This document shows, one piece after another, positions 46,277 to 62,050 of a stretch of 64,000 nt of DNA. Each line of letters opens with the position of its first letter. Positions within the stretch are counted from its first letter, which is position 1. Location: contig NC_133939.1 of the NCBI RefSeq assembly GCF_031877795.1, positions 10,831,698 to 10,895,697 of the forward strand. The letters are read 5' to 3'. This DNA comes from Strix aluco (lineage: Eukaryota > Chordata > Aves > Strigiformes > Strigidae). The notes below the pieces were generated by a model. It was given only the letters and a program-made list of their open reading frames with translations, ran no database searches and was not told where the DNA came from. The position numbers and the translations under genes are program-made.

Positions 46277-48559
46277 CTGTCAGAACAAAAAAAGAGCATT
46301 ACAGTTCAAAATAAGTATCTTACTTTGAGACAAGCTCAGTCTTCTCAACCTGCTGAGACTTGAGCTGTTTGCACCTGCCACGACCTGTGCTCTGCAGCTT
46401 CCCTACAACCCATGACACAACATATACTTACCAGCAGGGTAGGAGACTCCTCTCCTCAAACTGCTCTAAATGTTATTGGCATCAACAAAGCATTAAGGGA
46501 AACACAGATCTCCATATTTGCATCTCAGCATTTAAAGAAAGAAAAGAAAGCCTGTGTTTCAGCTACTTTTTCTTCAAACTTGTATTTGCAATTCTGTGCA
46601 AAAAGGGGCCAAATTGCTTTTTAGCCCTATCATATATGGATTTAAATGCCACAACAGAGGTGTTTTGGTATATTGATTGTCAAACATAATTAGGCAAATG
46701 CCAATACCAGAACATTTATTTAACTGCAAATTTAAAACTGAAAACAGTCTATTAACAGAGAAATCAGCATGTCAGCAAAAAAAACCCCCTGACCATCAAA
46801 AATGCAGATCCCAAGGATTTTGTTTATTCTTTTAATCACTGTATAATTGAAGGGGGCAAAGAACTCCTGACGGCAGAGCTCCTCTGCTAACCCTCTGAGT
46901 TAAAGACAATAATGTAGTATACTATGTTAATCCTATAGATTAGTGTTTCTACACCTACACACGATACCGTATCCAGTTACGTATTTAATTAGTTCAGCTT
47001 TAAACTTCAGTGGATAAGTGGCATTAAGAAAAATTAGTACAAGAGTTTAGTCTGTTAGGGAAGATATTGAGGAGTCAGCTCAGCAAAACGTGTACTGGGA
47101 TTTGAAGTTCCCCAGCATCTAATGGTATCTAGATGTAGAAATTTGATTTAGGCTTTTACCCAACATTCATTGAAAGTTCAGAACTAGGTGTAAAAACAGA
47201 GATTGCCAAAGAGAACGGCTTATTGTTGCTTACTCTGCAGTTTGCCTGTCCGTAGGGAAGCCCAAGTCTCCCAGTGTGTCAGACCCAGGTTAACTAAGAG
47301 TCTAGGCTGGAGTGAAGAAGAGGGAAAGGCAGAAGGAGAAACCAAGCCTGGAGAAAAGGAGGCAAGACTGGTACTGCCTGCAACGTGCAACCCGCTGCCT
47401 GGAGTGAGGCAGGAGATGACCAGGCCTGCCAGGGACACCAGGGTGAGACTGGCTTAAAAGCCTGAAAATGGTGAATAGGTAAAGGAGGAAAATGGGAGTG
47501 GGTGAGAGAAAGACCTATCAGAAGGTGTGAGTTAAAAGGGGTCAAAAACTCACAGATAACAGGAAGAAAACAAGTGACTGAGAGACTCCCTTGCAGCAAA
47601 TCTTCCTGAGCCTCACCATTTCCCTCCCGTCAGCAAAATCCTCCTTCCCATTAGCAAAAAGTATCTCACTTCCCACTCTGTGACTGGCCTGCGGGGAATG
47701 GCAGCTTCCCATAGCTGTCAGCTGAAAGGCCATTTCCCAGCCTTTGTCTTTGCAGTTTCTTAGTGCTGGGTGTTAAACACACTATGCCAATAATAAAAAC
47801 TATAAATTAACCATGAAACAGAAGGAAAAAAAAATCCTGTTTGACATGTGAAGACTACCTGATCTTTGAACCAAGCCTCACAGCTCCCAACAACATCAAC
47901 AGGACTTGTGTTCAGACATAAAAAGCAGGTACACATCCAACCGTAAACAGTTGGGAGCTTCTTTTTTTCATGAAAGTCAATTAAACACAAATGGCTCCAA
48001 ATCACAAGAAGAGCATTATTAAAAACCACACTGGATCCAAACATCAATTTAAACCATTTATTTGCCTGAGGAGTTACAGCACTGGTATAACAGAGCTGAG
48101 TTAAACAAAAGGACTATGTTCTGCTCCCAGTTATTGAACTGAGTAAGAAGGAAGAGGCAGCACAAATCTCACCCAGTGCCATATGGGACCAAGTCAGCTA
48201 AGGGGATTGCAGAGATGGTTTCAGGTATTATACAACTTCTCTCAGAGGAAAGACAAAAAAGGTGGTGGGGGGGGGAGATTCTGCATTTTAAGCAGGAATC
48301 CTTCAAATTCATTTCATTAATGTTCAGGCACAGATGGGAAATATGAAACACAAACATGCTTTGCATGAAAGCGTTTTAAGTATGAAAAAATGCTCTTTAT
48401 CTTATTTTTAAAAGTACAAGCACCCTCACAACAGATAAAAAAATAACCTTCCCCCACTAAAACCCAAAGACGTGCAAAAGGCAAAGGGAAACAAAGGGAT
48501 TACTGTTCAAGCAATATAATTGTAGCTTATTAAGTTTAAATAATACCTTCCAAACTAAC

Positions 48560-48990
48560 TACCTACTTCCACTTGTCCCTGTGTCACCTGTTGACCTCTG
48601 CTGCTTGGCTGGGGGCTGGCCACTCCCGCCTGCCATTGTCCCCAAGAACAGGCCCCGGAGCCCTGCACCACGGGGCACGCTCACCTGAGTGGCAGAACGG
48701 AGCCTTTGTCGCGGATTTGAACCCCCCATAATTACAGGGATTTGGGCAGTGGTGATTAAATAGCCAGCATTCAGGAAAACAACACAGAAGCTCTCAGAAA
48801 CCGTGGGGATCTGAGACACAGGCACATCTACAGGTGGGGGCTGGCGATGAAGAGGAGGTAACAACAGAGGGTATTAGCACGCACTGAGGTGAAACAGCAT
48901 GGGCCCGGCGCCACACTGCTGCACCCACCTCACCCACCTCCTCCTCCCCAAACAAAAGAAGGGTGGGGGTGCTGCAGTGCTCAGGCACAG
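48560..48990. other. GC-richer patch in intron 8, unidentified
   Basis: Locally raised G+C with frames open on both strands (up to 101 codons on - at 48559-48864). The translations show no family resemblance. It could be an old repeat fragment or just compositional fluctuation. A short G run (about 9 G) lies at about 48267-48275, outside this patch. Confidence 0.35.
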
Positions 48991-50279
48991 GCTGGCGGAG
49001 CACCTGATCCAACACCATCAGCAAAAGGTGGGCAAATGCGTATCACTCTATCAGCTGGAAGGATTTCTGACCAAAACTTTCAGGTGGCTAGAGGATTCTG
49101 TAGGGCCATCTTACTCCACCCAACACCTTGTAGAAAGTGGCTCTTTCTGTTTTACAGTTTCCCAAGCCCTTTACAACTCTATTTGAGATATTATAATTTC
49201 ACTCAGCATTCCTGCAGGGCAGGGTTTAGAAACACTCACGCTGCCTCTGCTCTATGGATACGTTCATCTTAACCTCAGCAAGTTTACACTAACATTTAGG
49301 CAGATTAGTTCTCATGTTAACACAAATGCCGTGGTCGCAGGACAGAACCAAACAGCTCGAGCTGCCTGAAGGCAAAGTCCTTTGACAAATTCTGTTCTAA
49401 AGATGAATTTTGGGATTTAAGCAATGACTTGAAAAAACGTAATGCTAAATTAGTAGTAATAAACCAGGGTTCAAAAGTGGGCACCTACAGCATATGCCCA
49501 GTTCCCACATTTGGCTCACAGATGCAGAGAGGCCATGTCTGCAGGCCAAAGCACAGTTTTGATTGTACAAATAGGACTTTTAGGTTATGGCTAGATTACA
49601 AAGCCTCCTCATGGGGACTGTATGGACAGAAAAGCTTTTTCTCATCTGAAGTCATTTTGGAACAAAGTATAATTATTTTGCTATTAACGTCTGCTGGTGT
49701 AGGAACATCATGAAATATCCCCAAAGCCCACACCTCTAAATGACATTGGTAAAGTGGTTAACATTGTTAGAGTAATAGTGAATATTAAAGTAGATTCTGT
49801 TTATTGAGAGCTACTTCCAGCTACTGGAGAGCTGTGTATTGAGGAAGGCTATTAATTAGCAAGGCACCAAGCATTAGTATGCACAGAGCAGCTTCACTGT
49901 CCCAGTATTTCATTCATCTTGCTATGTCTTTCCCCTTCCACAGCCTCTCTGAGACCTACCAGTGCAGAGCTATGGGACATCTCTGAACCCATGGACACCA
50001 GGATACTTTTATCTCTATTCCCACCAGTGCTTGGACCAGCCTTTTGTCCCTGCTGCACACCTGATCTTTGTCTTGTCTTTGTCCAAGCTGACCACTTGTG
50101 GGCAGAGATAACTGAACAGGCAGTCTGAGTGGTGAGAAGACCTGGCTGAGTGCGCACCCGCATCAGCGAGTCTGTCAGCTACCTGGCTCCAGGCAGCCTT
50201 TCCTTTGACAGCTTTATGGCCGATACTAAAGAGAATCAATATGAGGGCAAGGGGTTGACATTTCATTTTCTAAAAAGTG

Positions 50280-50640
50280 ATCCATTGAGGGCCAATCACC
50301 AAGCAGTGTTTATCAGCCTTGGGAAGTGACATTTTTTTATAGGGGGAGGAGGGGAAGGAATCATCTCAAAGCAGCTCGACAGGCTCAATTCTCCAAGGTG
50401 GCGACTCATAATTAGAAATCCAATGTATCCTGCTATCAATCCTGCCTTAAATAATAAAGTGATCAATAAAAGCGGAGAGGAGATTAAGTCATCAAGCTCA
50501 GTGATGCTATTTTCTGTTGCAATGACTTTTAATAAACCTGTCTCTCCGCATTACATTTTCATATGTTCTGCTCTTCTTTCTTCTTGCCAGCATGGAGGCT
50601 TTGAGTGGAACACCCACAGAAAGCTATAACAATGCCTGTC
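50280..50640. promoter_or_regulatory. Candidate conserved enhancer-like element in intron 8
   Basis: Non-coding, non-repetitive sequence with closely spaced homeodomain, HOX/CDX and TCF-like cores: CATAATTAGAAATC, AATAATAAAGTGATCAAT, GATTAAGTCATCAAG, TTTTAATAAACC. This density in a developmental receptor gene intron is typical of conserved vertebrate enhancers. No alignment was possible here. Confidence 0.3.
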
Positions 50641-51507
50641 TACTTTCCAGATATTACAATCATAGTGACTTAACTGCTCTTTAAGACAATTTAAAGTAAG
50701 AGAGCAAATCAAGAGGAATTTGTGCACATTTATGGCTGATGCCATTAAACTGATCAACAGAAGAATGACAAAACGTGCACCCCTCAGATCCCAGGCTTCA
50801 GATGCAGTAATGATACGTCCAGTTTTATCTCAGAATTACACTGAGGCAAAATCGTGCTGATCTTTTTAAATGAGACTGAACACAAAGATGAAGACAGAAA
50901 CACTCACAGTGTTTCTGCTACACTGTCCTCCCATTCGCAGGATTGTTCCTGATGCCTGGGTTGAATTTAGGAGAATGAACAAGTACTTGGTAGAAGATTA
51001 TGGTCCTACTCTGATGAAATAACCATCGATCCAGTCTGCTCTATTACTGCATATGACACTGAATGACTGTGGCTTCTGTTTTACAGTCATATTCACTCAC
51101 AGTGGAATGTCTAACCCAAAAGACTAATGCAGACTCATAGAGACTAACAAAAATCACAAGCATAGCAGTCTGACGGCTTAGTTCAGAACAGAGCAGTTGT
51201 TTATTCCCTGCCTATCAGGAGTCAGTCCAAGAAAATCTACTGTACCCATACCCATTAAACTTAACTTCAAATTACACTAACCACAAATCTCTAGCTGGCT
51301 TGCTTCTCAATGCCAGTTATTGGAATCAGCTTTGCATTTGAAGGGCAAATAGAGCTGGAACTATTGCCATTACATCACATGCTGCTTGGTACTAATGTTG
51401 AGAAGATCAAAGCTACATGGGAGAAGGCTTGTAATGCAAATGTACTGTTTATGATGCTAATCAAAGAATTTAGTTTTGTTTGGAGGAGACAAAAAGCTCC
51501 CTCATGA

Positions 51508-51530
51508 AAGAGAGAGAGGGAGAGAGAAGC
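51508..51530 (-). promoter_or_regulatory. CU-rich splicing-regulatory tract beside exon 8 donor
   Basis: In the transcript the donor GTAAGAACTTAAG is followed about 13 bases later by a tract CTTCTCTCTCCCTCTCTCTC running on for a few more pyrimidines. CU-rich tracts containing UCUCU right after a 5' splice site are classic binding sites for PTB-family repressors or TIA-type activators. It flanks the transmembrane exon, so regulated skipping is plausible. Confidence 0.4.
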
Positions 51531-51542
51531 TTAAGTTCTTAC

Positions 51543-51654
51543 CTCCTGCTGATGACAAAGGCTGCAATGAGAATGACCACAAGAACAACACTGCCAGCCA
51601 CTGAAACAAGAAGCACTGTGGGATTGGTACCATCGCCAATGATGGGGGAAGGAA
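51543..51654 (-). CDS. EPHA4: EPHA4 exon 8 (transmembrane helix)
   Basis: Exon of 112 bp, acceptor CTTTTCTGTTTCCAG and donor GTAAGAAC. It encodes residues 536-571: [20 protein letters not shown], then [16 protein letters not shown]. The hydrophobic run [20 protein letters not shown], extending to FVI at residues 547-569, is the single membrane-spanning helix and contains small-residue positions (SVAGS) of the type used for helix pairing. It is not a multiple of three, so skipping it alone shifts the frame and stops within exon 9. Pro538, Thr544, Pro546 and Ala554 differ from the mammalian residues I recall, in a region that tolerates change. Confidence 0.98.
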
Positions 51655-54227
<2,573 letters not shown>

Positions 54228-57200
54228 TTAGTTTTAATGAGGAACATATATTTTTAATCATAGCTGTCACAACATGAGCACTTCCAGAAATTGTTTTTTT
54301 CTTGCGCGGGTGGGGAGGTTAGAAGCATTAAGTATTTTTCCTGTTTTCTCTAACAAAATTGCATTCAGTCCTCTGTAATAAAGCTTGTTCTTGGATTCTG
54401 GGCAATATTAGATAGGTGGAGTTCGAAGTAACAATAGAGTTGTCCAACCACTGCAATGTTCATGACACCCAGGTACAAACCTCCATAAGAGGCTAAGGTA
54501 CTAAAAGATTCTGCCTTATTTTTGTCCTTTGTTAGGCACGGTGCATAGACTTGTACTCTTCTTTTGGACCACAGTGACTCTCTTCTTCCATCTCCTAAAA
54601 TTAACTGATGTTACTTCATTAGCTATTTGCTTTACAGGAACTATGAAATTCCTGAGGGCCAATCTGGTTTTCTCTAAAGCTGAGAAAATATTGCTACTGA
54701 ATTAAGTGAGACCAGAATAAAGCTGAATACATATGAATTTGGACCCTCCCATGAAAACCAGGAAACTTGTATTTCGAGAATCTGAGCCAATTTGTGCTTC
54801 CAAACTTGCCCTGCTTTCACCCGAGTCTGTGAGTAGTCCCTGGAGAATGGGGAAGCTCGGCGCCCAGGGGCCAGATTCTTGCTTTGATACCGCCTTCCCA
54901 GCCAGAAGATATTAGAGATTGGTCCATTGTGTACCAAACTGGCATCATCTGACCCTGTCCCATATGGCGCTATATCAATGTGATGATTAGAAAAAGTAGG
55001 ATTACACTGCCAAGAGTAAGGGCTGCACAATTTTTGGAAAAACTCTACCTAGCAACAAGCTAAACTCAAAGATCCTTTAAACTGTATCTGTGTGCAGTAA
55101 TAAGGGCTGCAATGAAGAAGATAATGGAAAACATCTCATTGTGCGCCCTACACTTTCAATAGAGCCCCTGCTAATGCTGAAGTTCAGGTTTTTGACTGGC
55201 TGGAGGACAATGCATCCTCCCTTTGACTGTGATAGCAGCAGATTCATGGCTGCGCTGGGGGAACGGGTTTTCTGAGGATTTATGAACCCGGCTGCCCCTT
55301 TCTTGCTGTTGTGTTGCTGTGTGGTCACATCTCTAGCCAGCTGTTATCAAGCTCTTTTGATGCTGACAATAGCTAGTATAAATGGTGGAGTCTCCAGGGA
55401 TAAAAAGGGACATTCATGAAATTTTTAATCTTATCTAACAAAGCTGTCCTGTATAACCAGAGATTAGAGGTCTTCCTAAAATGAATATATTTCTTCTTTT
55501 GTCCACTGAAGCTGTAGCCATGTTGCTCTTTCCCCCCCCCCCTCACTTTTTTTGTTTCTTTTTCTACCCTCAACTTTGGGATGACGATCCATGAAAATGT
55601 TAGAGAGTAAACATGTACCCTTGAAAACTACCAAGAAAGACAAATACATAAAAGTCACAATAAATGAAAGGAAAATTGAATGTTGAAAGCCTCAAACCTA
55701 CTTGACCATATCAGACAGTTCTGATGGAAGTGAAAATAACCAGTAGACGCTGCACAGTCACAAAAGGGTGCTCCTCTTGATGTGAAACCATCAGGGAGCT
55801 GCTTCCCGATTTACTATTTGACAGTTTGGCATCTCTGTTAGAAATGCCTGCAGAACCTTTCTCTCTTTTTCCTTGTCTGTCTCTCACACGCAAAGGCAAA
55901 TACTGGATGACAGAGGAGACTATAAACACAACCAACAGGGAGGATCCAGGTGTGCTCCATCAAGTTATATCTGTGGCATGACTGAGAACCTGCTTAATAA
56001 CCTCACAGTTCCTCAACAGAGAATCAGATTTTTTTTTTCTTCCCCTTTGCAGTAAGAATACTGCTCAGCTAATAAATTAGAAATCAGATTTGTTACCCTA
56101 AAACACACACGTGCGCAACATTATTGATAAAGCAACCAGAGAAATTTGCTTAGTTAATTGGTGGCTCATGCAGGGCAGACAGGCAATTCTTTTTACTGAG
56201 AATGTCACTTATGCTGGTCTGACCTCAAGAATTGTAGAGAGAAAGTTCACTTTCCTTTATCCTCTTTTTAACCTCCTTGGTTTCCCATTTCATTTCTGCA
56301 GGCATTTATATTGGAATTTAAGTGAGTCCTTCAATACTGGGCTGGTAAGTGCTGTATGAAAAAGCATTTCTCCTCTGTTGTAAAATGGCTATTTGCATCT
56401 TCTTGTGAAAGACGCTTATTAGCTTTATACAGTTTAACAAGTGCTTTCTCATGTCTCTCAAAAGTAGACAGCTGATCTTGGGCACTACACCACACTGGAA
56501 TAAACAACATGTTCCTGGCCTCCAGGACACAAAGAGGACTTGTACATCAATTCCTCTGTTACTTCTGACAGATTACAATTGTAAGAATGGCCCTATTTTT
56601 TCCTTCCTGTCCTTTATATGTAAATTCATCATACTTAATGTTTAATCTCTTCTTTTGTCCTGTATTCTGCAGATGAGCATTTGTTTCTAAGGCTTTTTTG
56701 TTTTGACTGTGCATCCTGCCTTTCCATATGCTATACAGAAATCCTAAGAGTGCTGAAGTCCAACTACAGGATGAAGTACCAGAATTGCAAGAGGCTGTCC
56801 AGGAGCTCTTTGACATTTCTACAGCACAGACCTATAACGGTCTATGCAATAGGATGGTGATCTGCAACTCTGTGGGCCTTGAGGAACTGAGCTCAGTAAC
56901 CATAGGGAGTACCACAATTATCCCATTGCATGGACAAAATCCTCCATTACTAATTCTCTCTTTTTTCTGCAAATAGCCCTACAAATCAGTTTATTTGTGT
57001 CCATGTTTTCCAGGATCCACCAGGTGACCTGAGTAGTTGAAAGACAGGGTTTCTGGAAGAACAACACGTCTGGGTCTCCTTGGACATATATTACCAAAAG
57101 GGCATAAGAGTCTGGTCAGTAGAGGCCAGGACAAAGAGGACATCACCACTGCCAGCTCATCATGACATTCCAGGCAGCAGCGACAACCTTCTGGGTGAGC

Positions 57201-59147
57201 TTCTGCAAAACATTTATATTCTTTGTTCTTCTCCCTTTTGCCTCTAAATTGCCCTCTTACGGATGATGTGAAGATAAACATGTAACAGGTTGTAAAATGA
57301 TGCTTTGATCATGAGCAGAATAAAAGACATAATCTTCTCTTATACGTGCATGGGCTAACTGTTCATTATATACACACATTCCTACACAAAACATACGGAG
57401 GACAGCTTGACCAAAAATAATAATGTACACAATTAAGATGTTAGCTATAAGATCACATAATAGTTTTGGAAGAGAGTGGGAAATCACTTTTTCTTTCACT
57501 TTTTGAACTTTCCTCCTCCCTACTCCCTGATATTTGGAAAGGAACGCTAAGCAAAAACTTGTTTCTCAATCATCATTGCTTACAACAGCAAGTTTTTCTG
57601 CCACACATGCTCAGCCTGTACATACCAAGCACCAATGCTACCAGAACAGCCCATTTCACAGGGAAGAACGACGAGGTATTCTGGTGTCTAAAAAGGGTTC
57701 CCCTCGAACAAAAGCACCAAGTGTAACTTTCCCTAGTTCAAAGCTCAGCAGTTCCTCTCCCTTAAAAACCCCACTCCCTACTGATGTGAATGTTGCAATT
57801 TTCTTTTATCTACTTCCTCAATAACCTGCCATTAAACACCTACTAGTAGTTTTATTACTGTGGTTCTGAGCTTGTGGCCTACAGAGAGAGAAAGAGCACA
57901 GATGTACTACAAAAACTTCACCCAAATGCCATAAAGCCATATCCCAGGGCTAATAAGTGCTGAATTGTAACAGTTTTGAGGCACTTTAAACGATGGCAGA
58001 AGCAGTGTCAGTGTTTCATTACTGGTTCAAATTAGGAGAGGGGGGAGAGGAAAAAAACAGGAAATAAATAGATGCAATAAAGTCTCTGGCATGTAGACAT
58101 CCATGAGTGAAAACAGTCCTTTATAAAACTACAACACATGAGTACTCAGATATCAAAGATACACAATGCCCAGTGTTTTAGTGAAGATGCCTTCTTAACC
58201 ACAGCAGGGTTTACTTTCCACTCCCCATGATTTGAATTTAAATGGATCATGTTTACTCAAGGGGTCTTTCACTGATTGAAAAATATACCCACAGTTTGTA
58301 CATTATCTCAGCTAAATTCAAATAACATATTTAAATTTAATTACTTGAAGCTTAGGGGTTTTCATGCTTTTCTTTTTTCTCTCAATTGTACACAACAACA
58401 CTTATTTGTTCTTATCAATGGCTATGCACTTTGTCAAGAATCAAAATTAAATGCTTGAAAGCACTAATGATGTTACTGTGATTAAGGGTTTTTACCTTCC
58501 AGGGTAGATACTAAAAGCCTACTCCATTATTAATTACTTAAAAAAAAAAAGAAAAATAGTATTTCTGAAAATCTTAACACTGAAGAAAAGTCCTCTTAGA
58601 AACCAAAACAAGACAATAAAAGATCTTCTCTTAATTGGGACAAAACACATTTAAGAGAACCTGGAACATTTCAGGTTTTCTCTTTGAATATTTACCTTGT
58701 AATATTATGGGTTTTTACATGGGATTTTGTAACCTATATTATCAAATAACCTCCCAGAATATACAACACAAAATCAAATACATTTTTAATCATTTCTAAA
58801 AACAACATTCTTCGGGCCAGATTCTGGAAATTTTATTCATGTAAGAGCGCAACTTACTCTACTAGCTGTCGCACTGACTTAAAATCAAGCAAAGGGAGAA
58901 GTATCCAGCCCTATTTAGTTACAAGTACCGGAATAAATTAAGAAGAAAGCAGTTCTGCTCTTTCCTAAAATGTCGGCATTCAGTTCTGCTTCCCGTTGGT
59001 CCCTTGGGCCTTTTACCCACTCCTCTCTCTTGTCCAGGCAGAAATGCTCCTCTTTCTGAGTAACATCATCCCTGTGCTCTGAGTACTCCTGGCAAATGGC
59101 TTTGCAAACAAAGGACAATGCGTTTTAGCATGACCAAATTTCCAAAC

Positions 59148-59168
59148 ATATGCATAGCATATGCATAA
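59148..59168. repeat. Direct/palindromic CATATGCATA repeats
   Basis: CATATGCATAG is followed by CATATGCATAA; each unit holds self-complementary cores (CATATG, ATGCAT). Related CATGTATGTGCATA and ACATGTG motifs continue to about 59230. It looks like local slippage of alternating purine-pyrimidine sequence. Confidence 0.75.
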
Positions 59169-61319
59169 ACCATGTATGTGCATAAGGATAAGCACATGAA
59201 AGGCTTTTGCACATGTGAACCTATGTGCACAAACGGATTAGATGTCTGTGCACGTCCGAATAACTGAGCTAGAGTTTGGCATTCCTGTTCTTCACTGCTA
59301 GCATGACAGCTATGCCTTTCTCCTAGGGACCAGCAAGAGTCTGCATGCTGGATGTGCACTTTAAAAACTAACCACATGCATATTTTTTTTTTCATTATTC
59401 CCTCTGTATAAGTGGAACAAACATTTGTATTAGTGATGATTTGGCCAGGTTAGGACTTGGACAAGGATCTAGAGGCCTGATTGCTCAACCAAGCCACTGG
59501 AAGCCTCCCAAGACATTCCCGAGTCCTCTGTCTTCCCACCGTCTGCCTCTCCCTCCCCCAGGAATGACGACTGGTGAGGAACACCTCCCAGCTTGGAAAC
59601 TGAGACACGCCAAGATTCAGGCCAGCATTTTCAAGCTTTAGCATTTAAAGCAAAGACTTTAAATCTACACCACTAGAGCAAAGCGCCCAAGGTTATCCAC
59701 CCACACTTGAAAATCCTGGCCAACATAATGTGAAGCAGTGTGACAGCAGAGCTTGGCCTCTTTCTCTCAATCCCTTCAATCAGCTGTAATACTTCTGAAC
59801 TAAACTTTCCCTCGTTACTAGAAATTACTCTGCCCAGGAAAACCACCAGCTTGGCCACAGGATACTCTTGTAGGACACCTTCATCCAAAATGACAGGCAC
59901 AAGTGATCTTCCCTTTCTTTCCAAGCTCCGCAACCCAGGCACTGACAAAGAGCTCTGAGAAAAACAAGCGACAAGCTCTCAAACCTAGTGACCAGCTATG
60001 TTTGTAATGATGTGTTCAAAAAGGGGCTAGAAAGTGAGATTTTAAACACTGTTAACACAGCACTATTACGTTTTAAACATTTCCTCCATTTTAAACTTTT
60101 CATTTTTTGCCTCTCCCAAAAGAACCTGTGCTACAAATCTTGCCAAACCACAAAAGCTGGCTCTGACTTGCATCAAATCAAAAGCTTGACGGAAAACCCA
60201 GGCTGTTAGCAGCAACAAATAGTAGTAGTTGAGGATTATTAGAGTGCTATATTTTTACCACACTACTCCAGATTCAGTTCTTGGAGACATGCAGTAGCTG
60301 CTGAGGATCCACAAAGAGCCTGTGTATTTTCTGGGTGCACATCCAGCTCTGGGTCAGTTTTAGCACAGACTACTTCAGCATACCAGAACTGCTCTAATTT
60401 AGATCAAACGGGCTGGCCACAGTTCCTTGTGGTTTACATCAGGAACTGCAACGAGACAGGGGTGACGAAGAAGATTTTGCACACATGGGAGACAGCTCGT
60501 TCTGGCTATTAATTTCTGAGGACCAGCTCTTGACAGCAATACATTATTTTCAGGTACTGGCCCTCCAATTCTGAAAGCCAAATAATGATGTCAGCTAATG
60601 CAATGCAGGTCTGGAGTAACTCCAGAGATCTGAATCTGCAACCTGCAATCCCAAAGATTGCCTTAAACCAAAGGACTATAGAATCTACATTGCATTTAGC
60701 AAGAGATCTGTATTACAACTCAAGCATAGAGTCTGTTTAGTCTGAGAACTGCTTGTTTTCTTTCTGCTAGCTTGCTAAGAAATCCTGTTGGCATGTTCTG
60801 ACAAGGATAACTTCATAGTTGCCAACAGAAACATGGCAGAATACTGTGTATTTCCTGTATGTATGAATGCCAGTTTAAAACAAACAGGAAAACAAGTCTT
60901 TCAGTTGGAAGGCAATTTATAGAAATCTGCCTGAACATTACAACCACTTAAAAAACCCAGCACTGAAACATTTCTAAATGCTTAAACTAGAATGATTAAC
61001 ACAAGAAGGGTGAACATACTTAGCACTGTGAATTGCTCTAAGAAACTCTAGAGCTATAAGCAATTTGTTAAGATGGGGAATTAGTCAGCAGCTGTCTGAC
61101 CTGAGCAGGTTTGGAGCCGCTGGTCACAAAGCAGGTCACATTGCAGTTACTCTTCCCTGTAGTTGAGGTTAGAATCTGACCCAATATAAACAACAATAAA
61201 TTTTGTAGCCTAAAGAAGCCAACACTGATGCTCCACTGCATTACATCAGATTGAGAGAAGCAGAGAAAATGGACCACACAGTTTGGACAAAGATTGCCAT
61301 AAGTCTCAGAGTCCTCCTT

Positions 61320-62050
61320 TAGGGCCTGGACCCGTCGCGCTTAGAGGTAGGATCCCACGACCCAAATTTGGGTTGAACGCTTCTGGGAAGCATGTACTGT
61401 AATTATCCTTTTACTTCCCAGACGCCGGACCAGAAACCACCAATGCTGGGACACAATGTATAGCACCCCGTGGTACAGTGGCTCAGGGAGAGGCCCAGAA
61501 TGAGAAATTAGAGACCATAACCTCTAGTTATTAAAACAGATAACAATGTTGGAAATGGGGCATTCCCCAGCTGCTCAAAAATAAGTTGTCCGGAGCAATC
61601 TGACCCACTTACCACCCCCCGCTCAGGGCAACTCCACCTCTCCCAAACAAGCTGCTGTTCCTCCCGGGAAGCCCGAGGTAGCCACCAGAGCTAATTCCTC
61701 CCCAGAAATAGCCTGTCCTTCACCTTTGTATTGCTGCACAGGAGGAGGATCTGCTGAGCTGCCTTTTCAAAACAAACTCTTCCACTCCTCTTCTAGCCCC
61801 TTCCACAAGAAAATCAAAGCTACCCTCAAAGACCCGTCAGATTCCCCCAAATGAGACCCCTGACCCATTCTAAGCCCTTCCTCAAGTCAAGGAACCATCC
61901 AGCTACTCCTCCTCACGTTTTCCCATCCTCCTGCCCACAGCCAGAGAAATTAAGACACTTCATGAGTCAACAGCCAAGGGGGGTAGAGCTGTTCTTAAAT
62001 TGTACAGGACCAACAAAATAACTTACTGTATCTGTGTCCTGCAAAGCAGT
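61320..62050. other. Unclassified segment of distinct composition (possible old repeat)
   Basis: C-rich, CpG-containing sequence (CCCGTCGCGC, ACGCCGG) with a 14-base palindrome ACCCAAATTTGGGT at 61360-61373, followed by proline-codon-like CCT/CCC-rich sequence. It contrasts with the AT-rich intron around it. The texture could suit an old LTR or unlisted repeat, but I see no paired repeats, primer-binding site or coding frames. Confidence 0.3.

Larger units (their letters stand above)
46277..51542 (-). other. EPHA4 intron 8 (5.3 kb)
   Basis: GT-AG intron in phase 2, donor GTAAGAAC. Immediately inside the donor is a CU-rich tract (see 51508-51530). It contains a GC-richer patch at about 48560-48990 with no identified gene and a candidate conserved element at 50280-50640. 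Confidence 0.9.

Noticed and set aside
54674..55030. 118-codon frame on - as a possible EPHA4 exon 5
   Set aside because: The translation lacks FnIII features, and the expected 336-bp exon sequence and splice sites are absent.
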